64,000 nucleotides of DNA from Rhodocollybia butyracea (Eukaryota; Basidiomycota; Agaricomycetes; Agaricales; Omphalotaceae): the NCBI GenBank assembly GCA_015501585.1, contig JADNRY010000010.1, positions 620,001 to 684,000 of the forward strand. Reading direction: 5' to 3'. Position 1 is the first letter of the stretch. The number at the start of each line of letters is the position of its first letter. A program made the position numbers and the translations under genes. The notes below the pieces were generated by a model. That model saw only the letters and a list, made by a program, of their open reading frames with translations. It searched no databases and was not told the DNA's origin. Of this stretch, positions 1 to 16,864 are shown piece by piece.

Positions 1-1050
1 TTACGGAAACTGCATACCACTTGTAGTCTTTCAGAAAGTGCGATATTCTTCGAGCATGTTCACGTTCCGTCTAGTGCGAGTTTGCATGTGGTGGCCAAGT
101 GTAGCGATCTGTTGGAAATAGGGTCGGATACTTTGGAGCTCATCAATCAAGTATGTCAAAAACTACCCGTTGTGCGCGATACTACGGCGCGCTTGTCGAA
201 CGGTGTCCCTACGATCAAGACTCTATTGGTACAAAGCCACGGTATAGGCAGTGGCATTATTGTTGAAGCGTGGAATAATATCCCAAGCTCCAATCGATCT
301 ACTCAATTCCTTCGGGAACCTGCTACCCTTCCCTACACACTCAACTCACTCGCTTACGCTCCAAGTTCCGTTGGCTGGCTTAGACTCGAATTTACGTGGC
401 AGAACCACGACGTCATCAGACAATTGCACAACCAAGTTGTGGTGGCGATTTGCAACCCACTCCCGTTGACGCAGCTGAGGAACTTGCATGTGAGGAATGG
501 GTATCATGATAATGTCAGCTCACCGGCGTTCGCAAAGACCTTTGGAACGTTACCGAAGGTCAATTCGTTGACGGTTGAAGGGAACAGCGCGTATGAGTTT
601 GTCGATGCGCTTAATCAGCAAACTGGTTTGGAGAGGGCGAGCCCTGCTCCTAGCTCGAGCTCGAGCACTTCCCTCGGCCGACTCTGGCGTTCCCGCTCTC
701 CGTACTCTCAAACTCCTTGACGTCGATTTCGACCGAGAACGCGAAACAGCCAAACCCTCCTCCACCCCCTCATGGATTGTCTTATGCAGCGATACGAACT
801 CAAATCCGAAATTTACAAGCTCATATTGGAGAGATGCACGCATTTGACTGGGGATGATGTTGTCGAGTTGGAAGAGATTGTCACCGATGTGGAGTGGGAT
901 GGGCTCGAGGATGGGTATACGGATACTGAGGATGAGGAGATGGACGAAGATGAGTATGACGATGATATGGATGTGTTTGGAGGAGAAGCTTATTATGGGT
1001 ATGGAGGGGCATATAGCTCTGACGAGGATATGATGTTTTTGGGCTTTTGA
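1..1050 (+). CDS. F-box/LRR-like protein, 3' part (5' end outside window)
   Basis: The frame is open from base 1, so the start lies upstream. The translated part has leucine-rich segments of the type that follow an F-box in Agaricomycete proteins (PALRTLKLLDVDFD near 690-735), then LMDCLMQRYELKSEI and a very acidic tail of Asp/Glu repeats ending ...DEDMMFLGF. No F-box is visible in the window. The reading frame changes twice: once near 640-690 and once at the C-run 765-769, where one extra C would join the two frames. Family assignment rests on the repeat style and tail and is tentative. Such proteins are usually substrate receptors of SCF ubiquitin ligases, but no substrate can be inferred. 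Confidence 0.5.
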
Positions 1051-2786
1051 GGTTCAGATGGTAAGTACATATACGTTAGTTACACTGCTTATTCCTTTTT
1101 TCTACCAATCAAGCTTTCTCCATAACGATGTGTGTGCTTGGCACCCAAAAATTGAAGGCAGTAAGAGCGTACGAGCGACGCTATTTCAGCCCATCGATGA
1201 GAGTCTGATTGTGATCCCTACTTAAAAGTCCAGCACTCTGGAGCCTGGCTAATGGACTTTGGATTCCTCACCTTTCATGTGGAAACGCTGATCGACTGTC
1301 AAATATGCATACAGTATCAGTGAATTGTCGAGTGGGATCTCGGAATCTGTCTCCTTTGCTCTGGACAGTTTGTATCTAATGCTAAGGAGGCTGCAGAGCA
1401 TGACCTGACTAGCCGCTGGTAGTTCATGAAGAAACTCGTCTGAATAACTGAAGGATCTCAAGCTATATTTATTAAACCTCAAGGAGTCAAAACTGCCAAG
1501 ACCCCCCCCTCTCATCTCACCCGGCTTTGGACCTGACGGGGATGTCATTCAGTGTTGAGTTGGGGGATTATGTCAATGATCCACTGCCTTATCCTACAGT
1601 CTGGTTCCTACTCTACTTATCAGGTCGGGAATGTTGGCTATACGCCAAGCAGGTTATAACTTATAGGTACATCTGGGCAACCTCCCTTTCTTTGAACTTT
1701 CTTTACTAAAGGCTCCTTTGACGAGATCCACTCTCTCTATAGATTAATCATTTTGGTCGAATTTGACCCATTTAAGTATGGCTATCTATTAATCTATGAC
1801 ATTAACACCGCAACAACGGTCTTTTTTTTGTAGCTCATCCAGAGCTTAACTCTCTCTGATTCCAGCTCGGTCCCCTCCATCTTCTCCTTCATCTCCTCAC
1901 TCTCTGAGATACTACGTTTGACGATCTGGTATCGCCGGAAAGTTTGCATAGCTTCTGCTTTTGATTTCTTCAGCACCCTTCCTCCTATCGATCGTGCGGC
2001 GATAAAACTTCACCCTTCTGCAGCCATTCTGAGCCCCATTCTAGTTTCCAGCGGCATTTAAGTGGAGAGAAAGAGGTATACACTGTAAGACTGCAATAAC
2101 TTGACTGGAGTGCCTGAACTTATCCGAGTCTTATCAATCTATGTACTTGGATTTGAGTTGACAACAGAATCATCAGTGCAAATGAGCGTCGGACCTTGTA
2201 ACGACTTTCCCGTTACACAAACTTGTAGGAAACCTGGGAGAAGATCGAGATGTATGGGGATCCATCAGGCAGCGAGGAGTAATGAAGTCAGCCTTGAGCT
2301 TAGCTTCAGCGTGAATCCAAGCTGCCACATTATGACTGATATACTATGAAGAATTAGCTAACAAAAGACCAAAGCCTTCTTTCACTCTTTCACTGACCAG
2401 CTTGGTGCTGCACAATCAAACTCCCTACGTGGGAGTCGAACCTAGCTTTCGCGTAGGATCCATTGATCAGTCTTATTATCTATCCACAGATGCAAATGAC
2501 AGACGCATGTACTACCAAAAATACTCAATCCAGTACTTTAGCTTACCATTTCACCTTAGAATGGCTGTTCGCTCAAGCATCCACGATCATCGATATCGAT
2601 CTTTGCTCATCAAGCAGGGCCTAGGCCTTTCTGCCGACGTACCGATATTCGGCACCATAAACGCCCGGCTCGTGGAAAGGAATTGCCAAATCAGACGTAA
2701 TCTGGCAACCTGATCAGAGCGCCACGCTTGCCTTTTTGTGCTGTGTTTGTGCATCCAACAACGACGAGACGAACGACGAATAGCTC
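1051..2786. other. Intergenic stretch without a supported gene
   Basis: About 1.7 kb with only short open frames (for example 1249-1548 and 1794-1976 on the minus strand, 2101-2349 and 2402-2713 on the plus strand). None shows a recognisable domain or a convincing intron chain. The 3' part presumably holds the promoter of the PAK gene that starts at 2787. Confidence 0.5.
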
Positions 2787-5785
<2,999 letters not shown>

Positions 5786-6421
5786 ACAAGTAAGTGAACG
5801 ACAAATTGTATAGATGAGGGATGAGCGGATGAAGCTTTCAAAGAGATGGTACCGCGAAATGCAAATGAGCTTGAAGGAGAGAAGCATAGAAACGCAAGGA
5901 AGAAATGAAATTAATTGTATACTTTTCTACTGTTCGGTCACCTATCTATACCTCTCTTATCTCGCGCTAGTCTGGTCAGATTTTTATTTCATTCTTATAT
6001 CCTTTTCTAGTGAGCCTTCTTCTTTCCCATCGCTCGTCCGCTCACCATCTTCCTATTTGCTGAGCATAATTATCTTCTGTTCTTTTTCTTTTCGAACCTT
6101 TGTCCGAGACATCGACGTGTCCATATCATACATCCATAAATTGCTTCTTCCTCTTCGTATATGATATAAGTATAAGTACCGTACTATCCTATCTATCTAT
6201 TATCCAGACTCCAGATTCGGGCTTACTGTTTACTAGAGCGCTTTAACTTCCCCATTACATGGTCAGACGGAAGTGAACTGGAAACCTCACGATGGGAAGT
6301 ACTGTTATGCACAAGTTATGCATGTTATATGTTATCTGCGAGTCTTTGAAGCTTTATGGTTTGCAGCTTCAGCAGGAGCATAAAAATGGCGTGAACCACT
6401 GGTTGACCGAAGATATCAGTG
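5786..6421. other. 3' flank of the PAK gene, no gene seen
   Basis: T-rich and pyrimidine-rich sequence without a supported coding region. An open frame at 5814-6164 has low-complexity, hydrophobic composition and no recognisable domain. Confidence 0.4.
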
Positions 6422-6921
6422 CTAGGTTTCAGGCATGCACTTTGACGGTAGGCGACAACCCTTGTCTCCCGTAGTCAGACTCAACCTCGCAAGCGAGCTT
6501 AATTTAGACGCACATCGTATTAAAGGACCTCCCCGACTTTGGCGTCTTGGATAAATCCAAATCCATTCCAGCTGTTGGGCCTTTACATAACCTCCCGCAA
6601 TATGCCAATCCTTCACCAAAACGTCTTGCATCCTTTCTGATAAAGCGACCGACTGGTGTCCTTTCTCATCCGGGTAGTTTTGGTACCACACTGGCCGATT
6701 GCCAACAATAAGCATCTCTTCTTGTTTGTCTTCCGAGTTCCACGCTGGGGGTAGCGTACTCTGGCGTACTCCGGCAAGGACATCCAACGCCAGTCATTGA
6801 TTAGAAATTCAAGGCAGTCAATGTCTTCGACTCCATTATTATTGCAGTTTTGTACAAGGGCATGAGCAGAAGATTCATGAAACATCCGCCGTGGCAAGCA
6901 GATAACCATCTGCAAGGCCAC
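6422..6921 (-). pseudogene. Remnant of an unidentified protein-coding gene
   Basis: Two overlapping minus-strand frames read as one protein-like stretch if the frame is changed once near 6780. The first part carries CLEFLINDWRWMSLPEYA. The second carries STLPPAWNSEDKQEEM, VGNRPVWYQNYPDEKG and VLVKDWHIAGGYVKAQQLEW. The composition looks like real coding sequence rather than a shadow frame, but I do not recognise the family. It lies between the PAK gene and the 3' end of TEL1, which is on the same strand. Read as a relic because no start or splice pattern joins the two parts cleanly. Confidence 0.35.
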
Positions 6922-7138
6922 AGCCGCTCACTAGTCGTTCCAAGCAGGAGCTCCTCTACTTCCCAGTTGGTTCAAGGGATATTTTCGACATTCTCAATGT
7001 AAGCATATATAAGTACTCCTAATAGCGACACAGATGGCACAGGCGAATACATGGATGCGATTTACATAGTTGACTACATATACTGAGATGCTATATCTAT
7101 TTGATACATGAGTTGCACGAAAAAAATGCTTAGGTCAA

Positions 7139-10100
7139 TTATGAGGGCACCAGCCTGGACACGAATTCAGACACTTGAGTTGATCGGTACAGGGACAACG
7201 TACCGTAAAATATCGTGCCCAAATTATAAGTGTCGGTGGCTTCCGCAACTAGCGTTCTAACAGCAGCGGCAACGCTTAAAATTTCTACTCAGCTTCCCTG
7301 AAACACCGATGAGTGCCCGGTCAGCATCTTCCTGGGCGCGAGTACTGTCGAGGTTAATCCCCAAGCCCAATCTCTCGGAAAGTATGCGTTCGTTTTCTGG
7401 GTTCTTCAGGATCATCGTTGTCGTTGAGGAGTCATCGTTCTCTACCTGTTTCTTCATTTTGTAATCGCTCACGGTCCTGCGTATCTCGCATCAGTATCAC
7501 AGAATACATTGGATTGGAATACTGACCAGCTGTACAATGGATCATAGCGGAAGACTTGCAAAATAGTCATGATGACGTCGGATTCGTCCCGCAAAACTCG
7601 GAGAGTTTCCTCAGAACAACGCTGGAACACACCATTTGTTCCTGAAATCCCCATCCCATCTACCATGTCGGGCGTCATTCGGAAGGGGACGTTTTCGGGA
7701 ATAGGGAGAAGTTTTCCCTGCCAAAAGATCAGATGTCTGTCCATACGTTGTAGAGAAGAAAGCTTACCTGGTCAAAAGCTATACCTAGATCGATGTGAAC
7801 GACTTCACCCTTGATCTTATCTATCAATATGTTGGAGGTATGGCGGTCGCCCAGTCCTAAAATGTGACCAACAATGGAAGTAGTTGCGACACTTCGAGTA
7901 TAGTTCAATCTGCTACGGAACCAAGGAATGGGCGTCTTGTGCATTTCTGTGAAATAATGACGCATCACAGGCTTGTATTTCTTCATACACTCCAGGTAAA
8001 ATTTGTAATGCGCTGCAGGGGTACTGCTCTTCTGATGGCTAGCCAGCTCCCGTGCGATATTTCTCATGTCGTTGGGCCTATATCTGCACGACACATTAGC
8101 AAATACACCATGAACCCTCCACTTCCTAACTATCAGATAGTAGTGACGAACCTGAAATGGGCTTTGTCAAGCCAACTCTTGAGAGGCGTAGTGTCGCTAA
8201 CGAATTCGAGGATTCCGGCTCGACTTGCCAGCGGTATCACTTTGTATCCACGAATGTACAGATTACGCTTCTTTGTCTCAGTATCACGTCGAAGAACAAC
8301 GTTGACAACATCAAAGACTTGTTCCATGACGGCATCCTGTCGCAAATCATCCTTTTGGGCACTTTTGAACTGGAAGAAACGAATTAAGATCGACATAATG
8401 CAGCGGTGTGGCACAGAAACTCACGAGTTGTTTGTACTTCCGTCCATCCGAGCCCACACAGGAGATAATTTTGGGATGATTGGCCCCACCAGCAATTTCA
8501 AAGTGGTCATCGTACTTGTGGACGCAAACACATTCTGCAGGATCGTAACGCTTAGACGGGTCAACAGGAGTGTAGGCTGTAATCACGGGCACTTTCAGCC
8601 GACTCAAGCGAAGGTTCAATATAAGCTGGTCCTTGGGAACTGGTTTTACTTCGCCTGTCTTTGCTGAGTCGCCTACGGAAAAGTTGGCGAATAATAACGA
8701 GGCTTCACATAGTTCCTCGACAGCGGCGGTCCGATCAGAGGTAGATGGGTTATTTAGCAGAGAATTGAAGACATCTTTAGCTGCTGAAGATCTACCAGCG
8801 TTATGTTCCGTTTCCGTAGTCAAACCTCCACTAGCACGCCCTGTCGCTCGGCGATTCGATTTCGTTCCAGCTGCCTTGGGTGGTTGTAGACAAAAGAGTT
8901 GATAAAGACTATGGAAAGGGTGCTCAGAACACATTCGCATGATCGTAGGCCATAAAATTTTTTGGGCTTCGGTTTTGGTTTCGTCTAGCCTTGAAAATAT
9001 CTGATGCTGTATATTGTGTAAGACGAGACAAATGAGGTTGCTTCAATCATGACTTACCGCCAAAAAAACCAGTTTCCGCGATGGTACCCGATTTATGGCT
9101 TCAGCCAGATCTTTTTGGATGGCAATATAGTCGAAGTTAGATAACCAGAGTGAACACAGACGGATGGGAACATCTTCATCAAACATATCCGACACTTCCA
9201 GACACCGAGAGTACATTTGGATGGCTTGTTTCAAAACTGCATCACGATTCGCAATAAAGTCGGCCGTCGCTTTGTTGTCCTGTGCGAGGACTTTCTTGGC
9301 TGCATTAGCCGCGTTGATCATTGTTTTGTCCGCAGAGCGACCCTTAGTCATTTGTTCGTAATCCTTAAGCTCCTTCTCCTTGCGCTCCCTGTACACGTTT
9401 AGACGAATAAGATCGGGCGAATCCAGAGCGGCCTTGTATTGAGCTTCCGCAAATTTAGCGTATTGGTGATAAATAGTAGCTCGGCTTTGGCTATCAGGAG
9501 CTTTTTCGATTAGAGAAATAGAGGGTTTGAAAAATTCATGCTCGATGAAGGACGGCTGCTCAAGACACGCCTCGGCTGTCCAAGTTCCCTGAAAGTAATG
9601 TCAGAGAGCGACTTTCCGCGAAGACGAAACGCGTACAAGTCGTGCCATTAACTGAGCAAGCCACACAGGATCAGGGTTCTTTGCGTCTCGTCGAAGGTCT
9701 TTGAGATATTCAACAGCATGCTTTTCCTCTTTGTGAGCCCACAGAACAGAAGCGAACTGCTCGATGACGGCAGGGGAAGAGATTTTTTCAAGATTTTTTG
9801 CTCGAATGACCGAATTCAGCGCTACCTGTACTTGATGCGCTTCAAGGGCTGCTTGAGATAAGCGAAGAAGACAGTCCTTCTCAACTTCAAATAAAGTTTG
9901 GCTGAAGGGAGAAAGCATAGCGCCAATTTGATGACGCTGTTCTTTTCGTCTGGCGGATTTGACGAGGGATAGACGAGTGGCCATGATACTTTCTATATCG
10001 TCAAACCTTGTAAAGGCGTCAATGTCATATTTGATAATGAACTAGGACAAGAACTTACTGGAAGCCAGCCTCGATTGCAGTGAAGTTCGACCATTCTTGA

Positions 10101-13100
10101 GTACTGGAACTTTTGTTCGTGATAAGATCCTGGATAAAAGAAGACCTCCATTGAGTGGCTTGGCTGAGTGACATCAACGTTTGGATAGTCTCGCGTATCT
10201 GAGCAATATTTTCAGACCCAAGGGTGCGAAGATGATCCATTTCCTTGAACAAAACGTTCCGTATGATGGCGTCGGTGACTCCTTGATCCCGCTCACGATG
10301 TACGGCTCGAAGAGCCAGGTATAGGGAAGAACCGGGATGGCGATCCTCGTCGGATTCCGGAAGATCCCATGTCTCTGCCCTCCAGCCCAGCTTATAAGCC
10401 ATAGACGAGTGAGTTTCGTGATCTGAATCAAGAAGTGTTTGGGTAGCGATGTGACTAAAACCATATGAGTGGAAGGATTGAAGGAGACCTTCGATCTCTT
10501 TCGTATCGCTAGTGTCTACCTCCAAAGCAGCACCATGGAACCGAAAGGCTTTCTCCCATTCCCTCTCGTGATGGAACCGTTTTATGAGGAAGTGATGGTG
10601 GTCATGAGTTCGAATGGCATAAAAACCGTCCGGTTCGTCGATGTTACTATAGATTTCGTACATTATCTTTTCAGTGGAGACGTCTTCATTGACAGAAGGA
10701 TCCCGGTACTCTGCGTCCAACTCTAGAAACAGCAACGCAGTCGTGTAAGCACCACATGTTATTGCATTCTGAGCAAGAGAAAGAAAACTGATACTGAGCC
10801 ACCTGTTGTACGCAAGAGCATCGCGTCCTTCAGGTTGAATATGCCGAAGATGTAAAACGACATCAATGATAGAACGACGACAGGAAATAGCTGTATTTGC
10901 CGATGCTAACAGCTGCTCAAAGTACCCCGACAGAGACGAAGAATGTGATGCATCAGCTGATAACTGTAGAAGAGTTTGAACCAGTAATGGCAGTACCCTG
11001 TTTGAAAACATGACATGGGAAGATAATATGTCACAGAGCTGGGCATAAAATGGACTAAATGCAGAGAGAACATCTGCGAGAAGAGTTGTGACCAAGCTAA
11101 TCCATTTTGGAAAATCGTGAGCCGCCTCCATGAATTCTGCCGACAACAGAGATGTAGATAAGCTGGGCACTATTCGCTTGGTAGCAGTCAAGCGGAATTC
11201 TCGAAGGTAACTAACTTCGATTCGATATTCTGAAGGCCACAGTTCAGACAGTGAATCGAGTGAGTCAGACGATAATGTTAACATCAAGGCGCGTAAAGTG
11301 TGGTATGCAGCGTGGCGAGAACCATCCTCACTGTCACTTTCAAGCATATTCAGTAAAATAAGGATGATGGAGCTCTGTGGTGTATGGGATTTGTTTTTTG
11401 CTAGTTCTTTATGTTGACGCGATCTGCTTTGAGAATGGTGAAGTTTCTTCTCTGGATCACTACCAAAGCTGTCGATAGCGCCGCAATTAAGTACGAGAAG
11501 ACTGGCGAACGCATGAACATCTTCCTCGCGAAGATGCTGAGCAGGCGGCATGCACTCTTTCAGCTTCCAAAAGTCTGTCTGAGCGAACTGTGTATGATCA
11601 TACATACGAAGCTGCGCGTGATCCCGGAGCCTACGAACCAGCCGAAACTTGTTCGTGGAGACGCTATTGTGGGTAAGAACCTTTGACAGTCGGGCAGGCT
11701 CAATGGCATTGAAAAGCTGAGAAAGATTCTCCGAAGGCTCATGAGGCCAGGCGGGTAGAGCGAGCTTAACTTGTTCCTTGACATCGGGTAGAGTGGAAAG
11801 TGCGTAAGTTTGATCATCTACCCACTCGAGCAACGCCTGACGCCTTTCCTTTATAGCAGAGATGTCGTCAACGTCACTTGCGTAATCATGACACAAGCAC
11901 GCTACGCGGGTGAGGATATCAGGAAAGCGCGGGTCGTTGCCTGAGATATAGAGGGAAAAACACCATTCTAGGATGGATTGAGCAGCGGGCACTAGATCCC
12001 ACTGCCTGAGCAAGGAACAAGACCCACGAATGAGAGTGTCCAACAACGTCGCGTCGCAAAAGCTTGTTGTGTTATGTCTGTAAGCAATCCATAACGAGAT
12101 AGCATTGACCAATCTAAGCTGCTCATTAACGAGGAACGACCGCTGCACGTCTGCAAACAGCTCTTGTAGGACGTGGTATGTAAGCGCGTGATTATCCCCG
12201 CCTGGAACCTCCGCCAACAGCCACGAAAGAGCACTGAGTATCGAATGAGGGCTGAAATTGGGAAGGTTAGGGAGGTGAGTGTCGAAGTCCTGTGTTCGTC
12301 GGTATTTCGTCAAGGTAATAAAAAGCTGCGAAGATTCTTCGGATTCGTCGACGTCGCGCAAGGCTTCAACAATGCTTCCATTCGCAGTGAAATCCTGGTC
12401 GTTCAAGGTCCGTAAAATGGCAGCTGCGACACCGTCTGTAGCATCTTTTAGGGTGTTTCGAAAACTGGCCGAATCATACCAATGAAGGGTCCGAAGCATC
12501 TTTTCTTCTAATCGTTCGATAGATCCACCTCCGCTATCGAAGAAGGTGATAATTTCGTACCCTACAATGACACCAAAACATTCACGAATAACGTCTTGTG
12601 TGGATCGTTGAATGGCTTGACAGTGGCCTTCGAATATGCGCCGCCCGTGCTGTCTAAATTCCTCGCTACCGAGTGCCAAAAGGTTCGCAGTAGTGAAATC
12701 TCGAATTGTTCGAGAAGCGCGTTCTTTACGATCCTTGTATCCGAGAAGGTTAACTGGGAGATCCAGGACGTTGTGTTTTCCCTGCCGAATGGAATAGGCC
12801 AGTTGAAACATATATGCCTCGAAAAGTTCCGATAAGCTATTCAGACCTAAACGCTGCGCGACCCCACTCAGGATAGCTTCGATATGACGGTTGTAGATGG
12901 TTGTGAAAAAACACGTTTCCACCAAGTGCCAATAAGGACCACGTCGAACAGCAGCACTTATTACCATAATATTCCCAAGGGAAAGTATCCTGGAGAGCAT
13001 TTCTTCGAAACTACCAAGCGAAATCAGGGTAAGGATCGAATTTGAGTTACCATATACTTACTTGTTGGTGTTTGTAGCATACTTTTCTCTTATAATTCCG

Positions 13101-16100
13101 TATAGAGTCATCGGGTCCTCTGCAATTTCGAGAAGACGGGCGTTCAATACCGCTGCTCGAAATCGTACACGTATGTCAACATCCTGAAGAAATCTAGGGA
13201 GCATCTCCATAGGTGAGGTTTCGACGTCGTCCTCTGAGCACAGCCAAACGCGTTGTGAAGGATCTTGGGCCAAATATCTGTCGTAAAGACGGGCGATCGC
13301 ATCGCGAATCCCCCATACACGAAAATCTTCAGCAACTTGGGAATAAGACACGAGCAGTCCCCTAAACAAATCCCCAACATCCTGATTGATGGCCACAGAT
13401 GAGATCCATAAAGGTAGTGTTGCATCTAGGAGGGATAATAACTGCATATGAAAGCTTTCACTCTTTCCCCAGGCGTATGAGTGTATCAGTGCCTCAAAAG
13501 CCTCGAGGAAACGATATAGGTCGTTGGAAGTGAGACTGAGTATCTGCTTTCGGATGTTGTCGAAATATACTGGACACACGATCAGAAATCGGTTCATATC
13601 TTCCGGTGTGGCATAGTTCAGAATTAGCTCTGTAAGGTCTTTGTCCCGCGTTGGTTCTCCCGATGATTGTTGTAGAAGGGGACCAACAGATAAAAATGAG
13701 ATGCAGACACCGGTAAGACTGCGTAGAGCTAAAGCTTGCGCAGTCGTTGCTTCTAGGTCTCCTGAAGATTGTAGCCCCGTAGAGTGGCCTATGCCAAAAT
13801 TGTCGTTGATATTGATAGAAACTTCTGTGTTTCGGTCCAAGATTGTTCGAAGCAGATTTCGCAGAACGTCTGTAATATTACTGAAAGAGGATTGCACCTA
13901 GCAACAATTGAGGATAAGTAGAAATAGTGGAACAGTGAAACTTACGTCGACATTACACCACAGCGCCTTCAAGTGCTTTACTCGTACCACGCGCAATATA
14001 TTCTGTTTTCTATTGTTGTCCGAAAGTAAAGAACGAAGTGTTTGCGTGCGGATGCCTGCAGCTTTGGCTGGTAGTGACAAGGCCTCCCATGGAGTGTCAT
14101 CGTAGGTCTGCTCATCCATGGAAACAAGAGGCTCCAATGCGCGTAAAATAAGACTTTTCTCCTCCATGGTCCATCGAACTTGATGGAGCAACGACACAAT
14201 CGAACTGATCAATTTGCAAGCTGATTGCACAGCGCGTCTATTGGACTGAATGCCATTCAACACGAGAACAGACTCGAAAGAAAGGCTAATAACGGCGACA
14301 TCCAATGCCTTCCTGGCAGCATCGGCTCTAGGAAGCAGACTGTTCGAAAACTCATTGATCAAGGGTTCTAGACACTTCAAAAAGAAAGTTGAAATCTTCC
14401 GCTCTCTGCCACTTGGCTCAATCAAATCTGTGTCGGGGGGTACAGACGTACCCTTCAGCGTGGGTAAGCCGTGACTTCGGTCCTGCTTAACCGGAGGTAT
14501 TATAGCATTCAACAAGTATTCCCGAATGACCCGAGTCTGCTGTTCAGCAACTAAAGTCTCTGTAGTCAAACAATGAGGCAGCTCGATTCGACATATGAGC
14601 GAACTGTGTTGGGAGGAAGCGCAGATAGTCTCCAGCAGCCGTAATACGTCGCTGACAAGATAAAGCGATGTATCAGAGCTATCGACCTGCCCCAGCTTCC
14701 AAGAGTCCGTAAGCCAAGACAACACCTTCTCCTCGAGCTGCATCCGATATAGCCGCACATCCTGATTAGCCACCCTCAAACACAGCGAGAGAAAAGCGCA
14801 AACAGAGTCATAAGGTGCAGTTGGTCCCTGTACATCTAAATCTTTGGCGAGGGTTTCGATTTCGGAAAGGACACGGTGTGGAGTAAGCGGGGATCGTATC
14901 AACCGCCGAGTGGGGCTCGTGTTACCAAAGACAAACAGGACAGTTGCTGCACAATGGCTAGCAGCGCGACACACATGAGGCGAGCTTGTACGACGAATTG
15001 CATGTGCCCAGACGGTATCCCATGTCGAAGGACCTCGAGTTGATGAAGTTTGAGACGCAGGAGAGGATATCAGAGTAGCGAAATCTGCGTATGCCACTGC
15101 AGCGATACATAAGAATGACCAGCTCTGCACACTACTGTCGTCAGAGGTCACGAATTCTAAAAGAGTTCGCATGACCTCCGATTGCATGGAATCATGAATA
15201 GTATTCCAGTGACGATCAATGAAAAAGAGAAGGATCTGCAGATCATAGATGCGTAAAGTTTGATTCGAGTGTAGTCGAATGGATTGTAAGAGGTGCGGTA
15301 GAGGGTTCTCGTTCAAGCGAGAGCGTCTGGTCTGAGTAAAGGGAGTAGCAGGGGGAGGTGTAGACTCAAAATGTAGAAACAGCTGGAATAGACGAGAAGC
15401 GTCAAAAATCAGCTAGTATAAGCAGGAGTTGGACATACTTTTTCTGCACAATCAGCTTGTAGTTCGAGTAATGCCCACGAAAGCGCTTGAGCTGGATCAA
15501 GTTGAGCTCCAGCCCGAAAAGTTTTCCCTCTGAAAGCTTTTTGAGTGTCTCGGAGATCCTCCTCCCTTCCGTTAGAAACCTCCAATCTAGTGACGTCCAA
15601 AGAAAGTGGTTCAAGAGCCCACTTTTTATCCGCGCCATTTATACTCAGCCATAACTTCGTCAGACTTCCAACCAATTCCTCAGTACTCCCATCAATATCA
15701 GAGTCGGCGGTGAGAAAAGGAAAGAGCATCCGTAAAATAGACACGAGCCCTTCCTTCAATGTCTTGTTTTTAGTACCCCATATTTCAAGTAGGTGGGCCC
15801 AGCCACTTCGGGCGAATCTAATCACGTCGTTCTTCTTATTTAAAGAAACATGCTTTAACGTTGACAACGTCACTTCGAGAAAGTCGTGATGGAGGGAGGA
15901 GTCGGAGGGATAATTTTCAAGGAAGGTTTGGAGGAACTGAAGAACGGCTCGCGTATAACCTTTTCGAAGAATGGGGGCAGAGTTGGACCTGAAGAGGACT
16001 GATAGAAGGGACATGCAAGCCATCTGTTCTGCGGATATGGCTAATTGAGTCCGAGATCCCTTGAACGACCTAGGAACCGGCTGAGATGGTCCAGGCTGAG

Positions 16101-16864
16101 TATTCTGACGACTCTTTTTAGATGCCGGATGATCGTCAACGTCCTCTTCATCTCGTCGACGTTTCCTCTCAGGTTTCGCGTCTTCATCGCCGCCTTTCAG
16201 CCTCCGCTCCTTCGTTCCAGCGCGGGGCTTATTGTCATCGTCCTCAGCCATAGAGTCATCCTCAAATATGTCAGTGTTATCTGTGCGTGCTGGGCTTGGG
16301 GGACCGTCCTCAACGAGAGACAGGAAATTTACAGGCTTTCCGAGGATGACATTAAAAGCCAGCTCAACGATTTCTTCCCAAGTCCGCTCCTCTTCCAGAC
16401 GATTTAGATGAGGATTATGCGACGCCACACACTCTAGCGCCTTGATAAAATCCAGTGCCACCGACTGATGCAAAGTGTTACCGCGATACTTTATCTCTTT
16501 GTAGAGGAACTGGAACACGCTGACAACCAGTTTCTTGTTGAAAAAGGTCACAGCTTTCTCGAGAAGCCATCTATAAGTCCCTGCAGCGACTGCCAATCTC
16601 TTCTCCGCAGCATCCGTGCTCTTTTTCGCGGTAAGACACGCGGTTTTTTTCGGTCCTGATACAGGTTTCCAGCGCGTTGAGTAAAGGCATCCATGCCTTG
16701 TCTGGTTTTTTCTGGCCCTCGTTGGTGAAGATACGGTTATATCGCTTGGCGGCAGAGTCCTGGTCGAAGAGTGTCCGGATTTCGTTGAGTCCTTCTTGAC
16801 GCTCCTTGATTTTCGAGCTGTGGAGCAGCTCTAAAGCCTGCTCAATTTTGGCTCTGCTTAACAT
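7139..16864 (-). CDS. TEL1: ATM-type PI3K-like protein kinase Tel1
   Basis: Tel1/ATM is a nuclear Ser/Thr kinase recruited by the Mre11 complex to double-strand breaks and telomeres. The N-terminus has the TAN motif region (LHSSKIKERQEGLNEIR, about 16800). Long helical-repeat exons follow (15409-16596, 13898-15316, 13058-13897, 10055-13000), then FAT exons (about 9043-9984), then the kinase in exons covering 8940-7470. Kinase motifs seen are KDDLRQDAVMEQVF, LGDRHTSNILI (catalytic Asp and Asn), HIDLGIAFDQ and PFRMTPDMVDGMGISG. A canonical FATC ends at 7139 (AEATDTYNLGTIFYGTLSLY ... SRLVPS). Protein length is about 2,900 residues, normal for the family. The start is M at 16864; M at 16882 is also possible. 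Two single-base breaks lie in runs: T7 at 16644-16650 and A4 at 7278-7281, each with one base too many. Read literally, the second would remove the FATC. The splice junctions I checked join in frame. Confidence 0.93.

Noticed and set aside
2425..2460. tRNA T-arm-like word (GAGTCGAACCTAG) suggesting a minus-strand tRNA
   Set aside because: The stem flanking the loop does not pair, and no acceptor, D or anticodon arm could be drawn around it.
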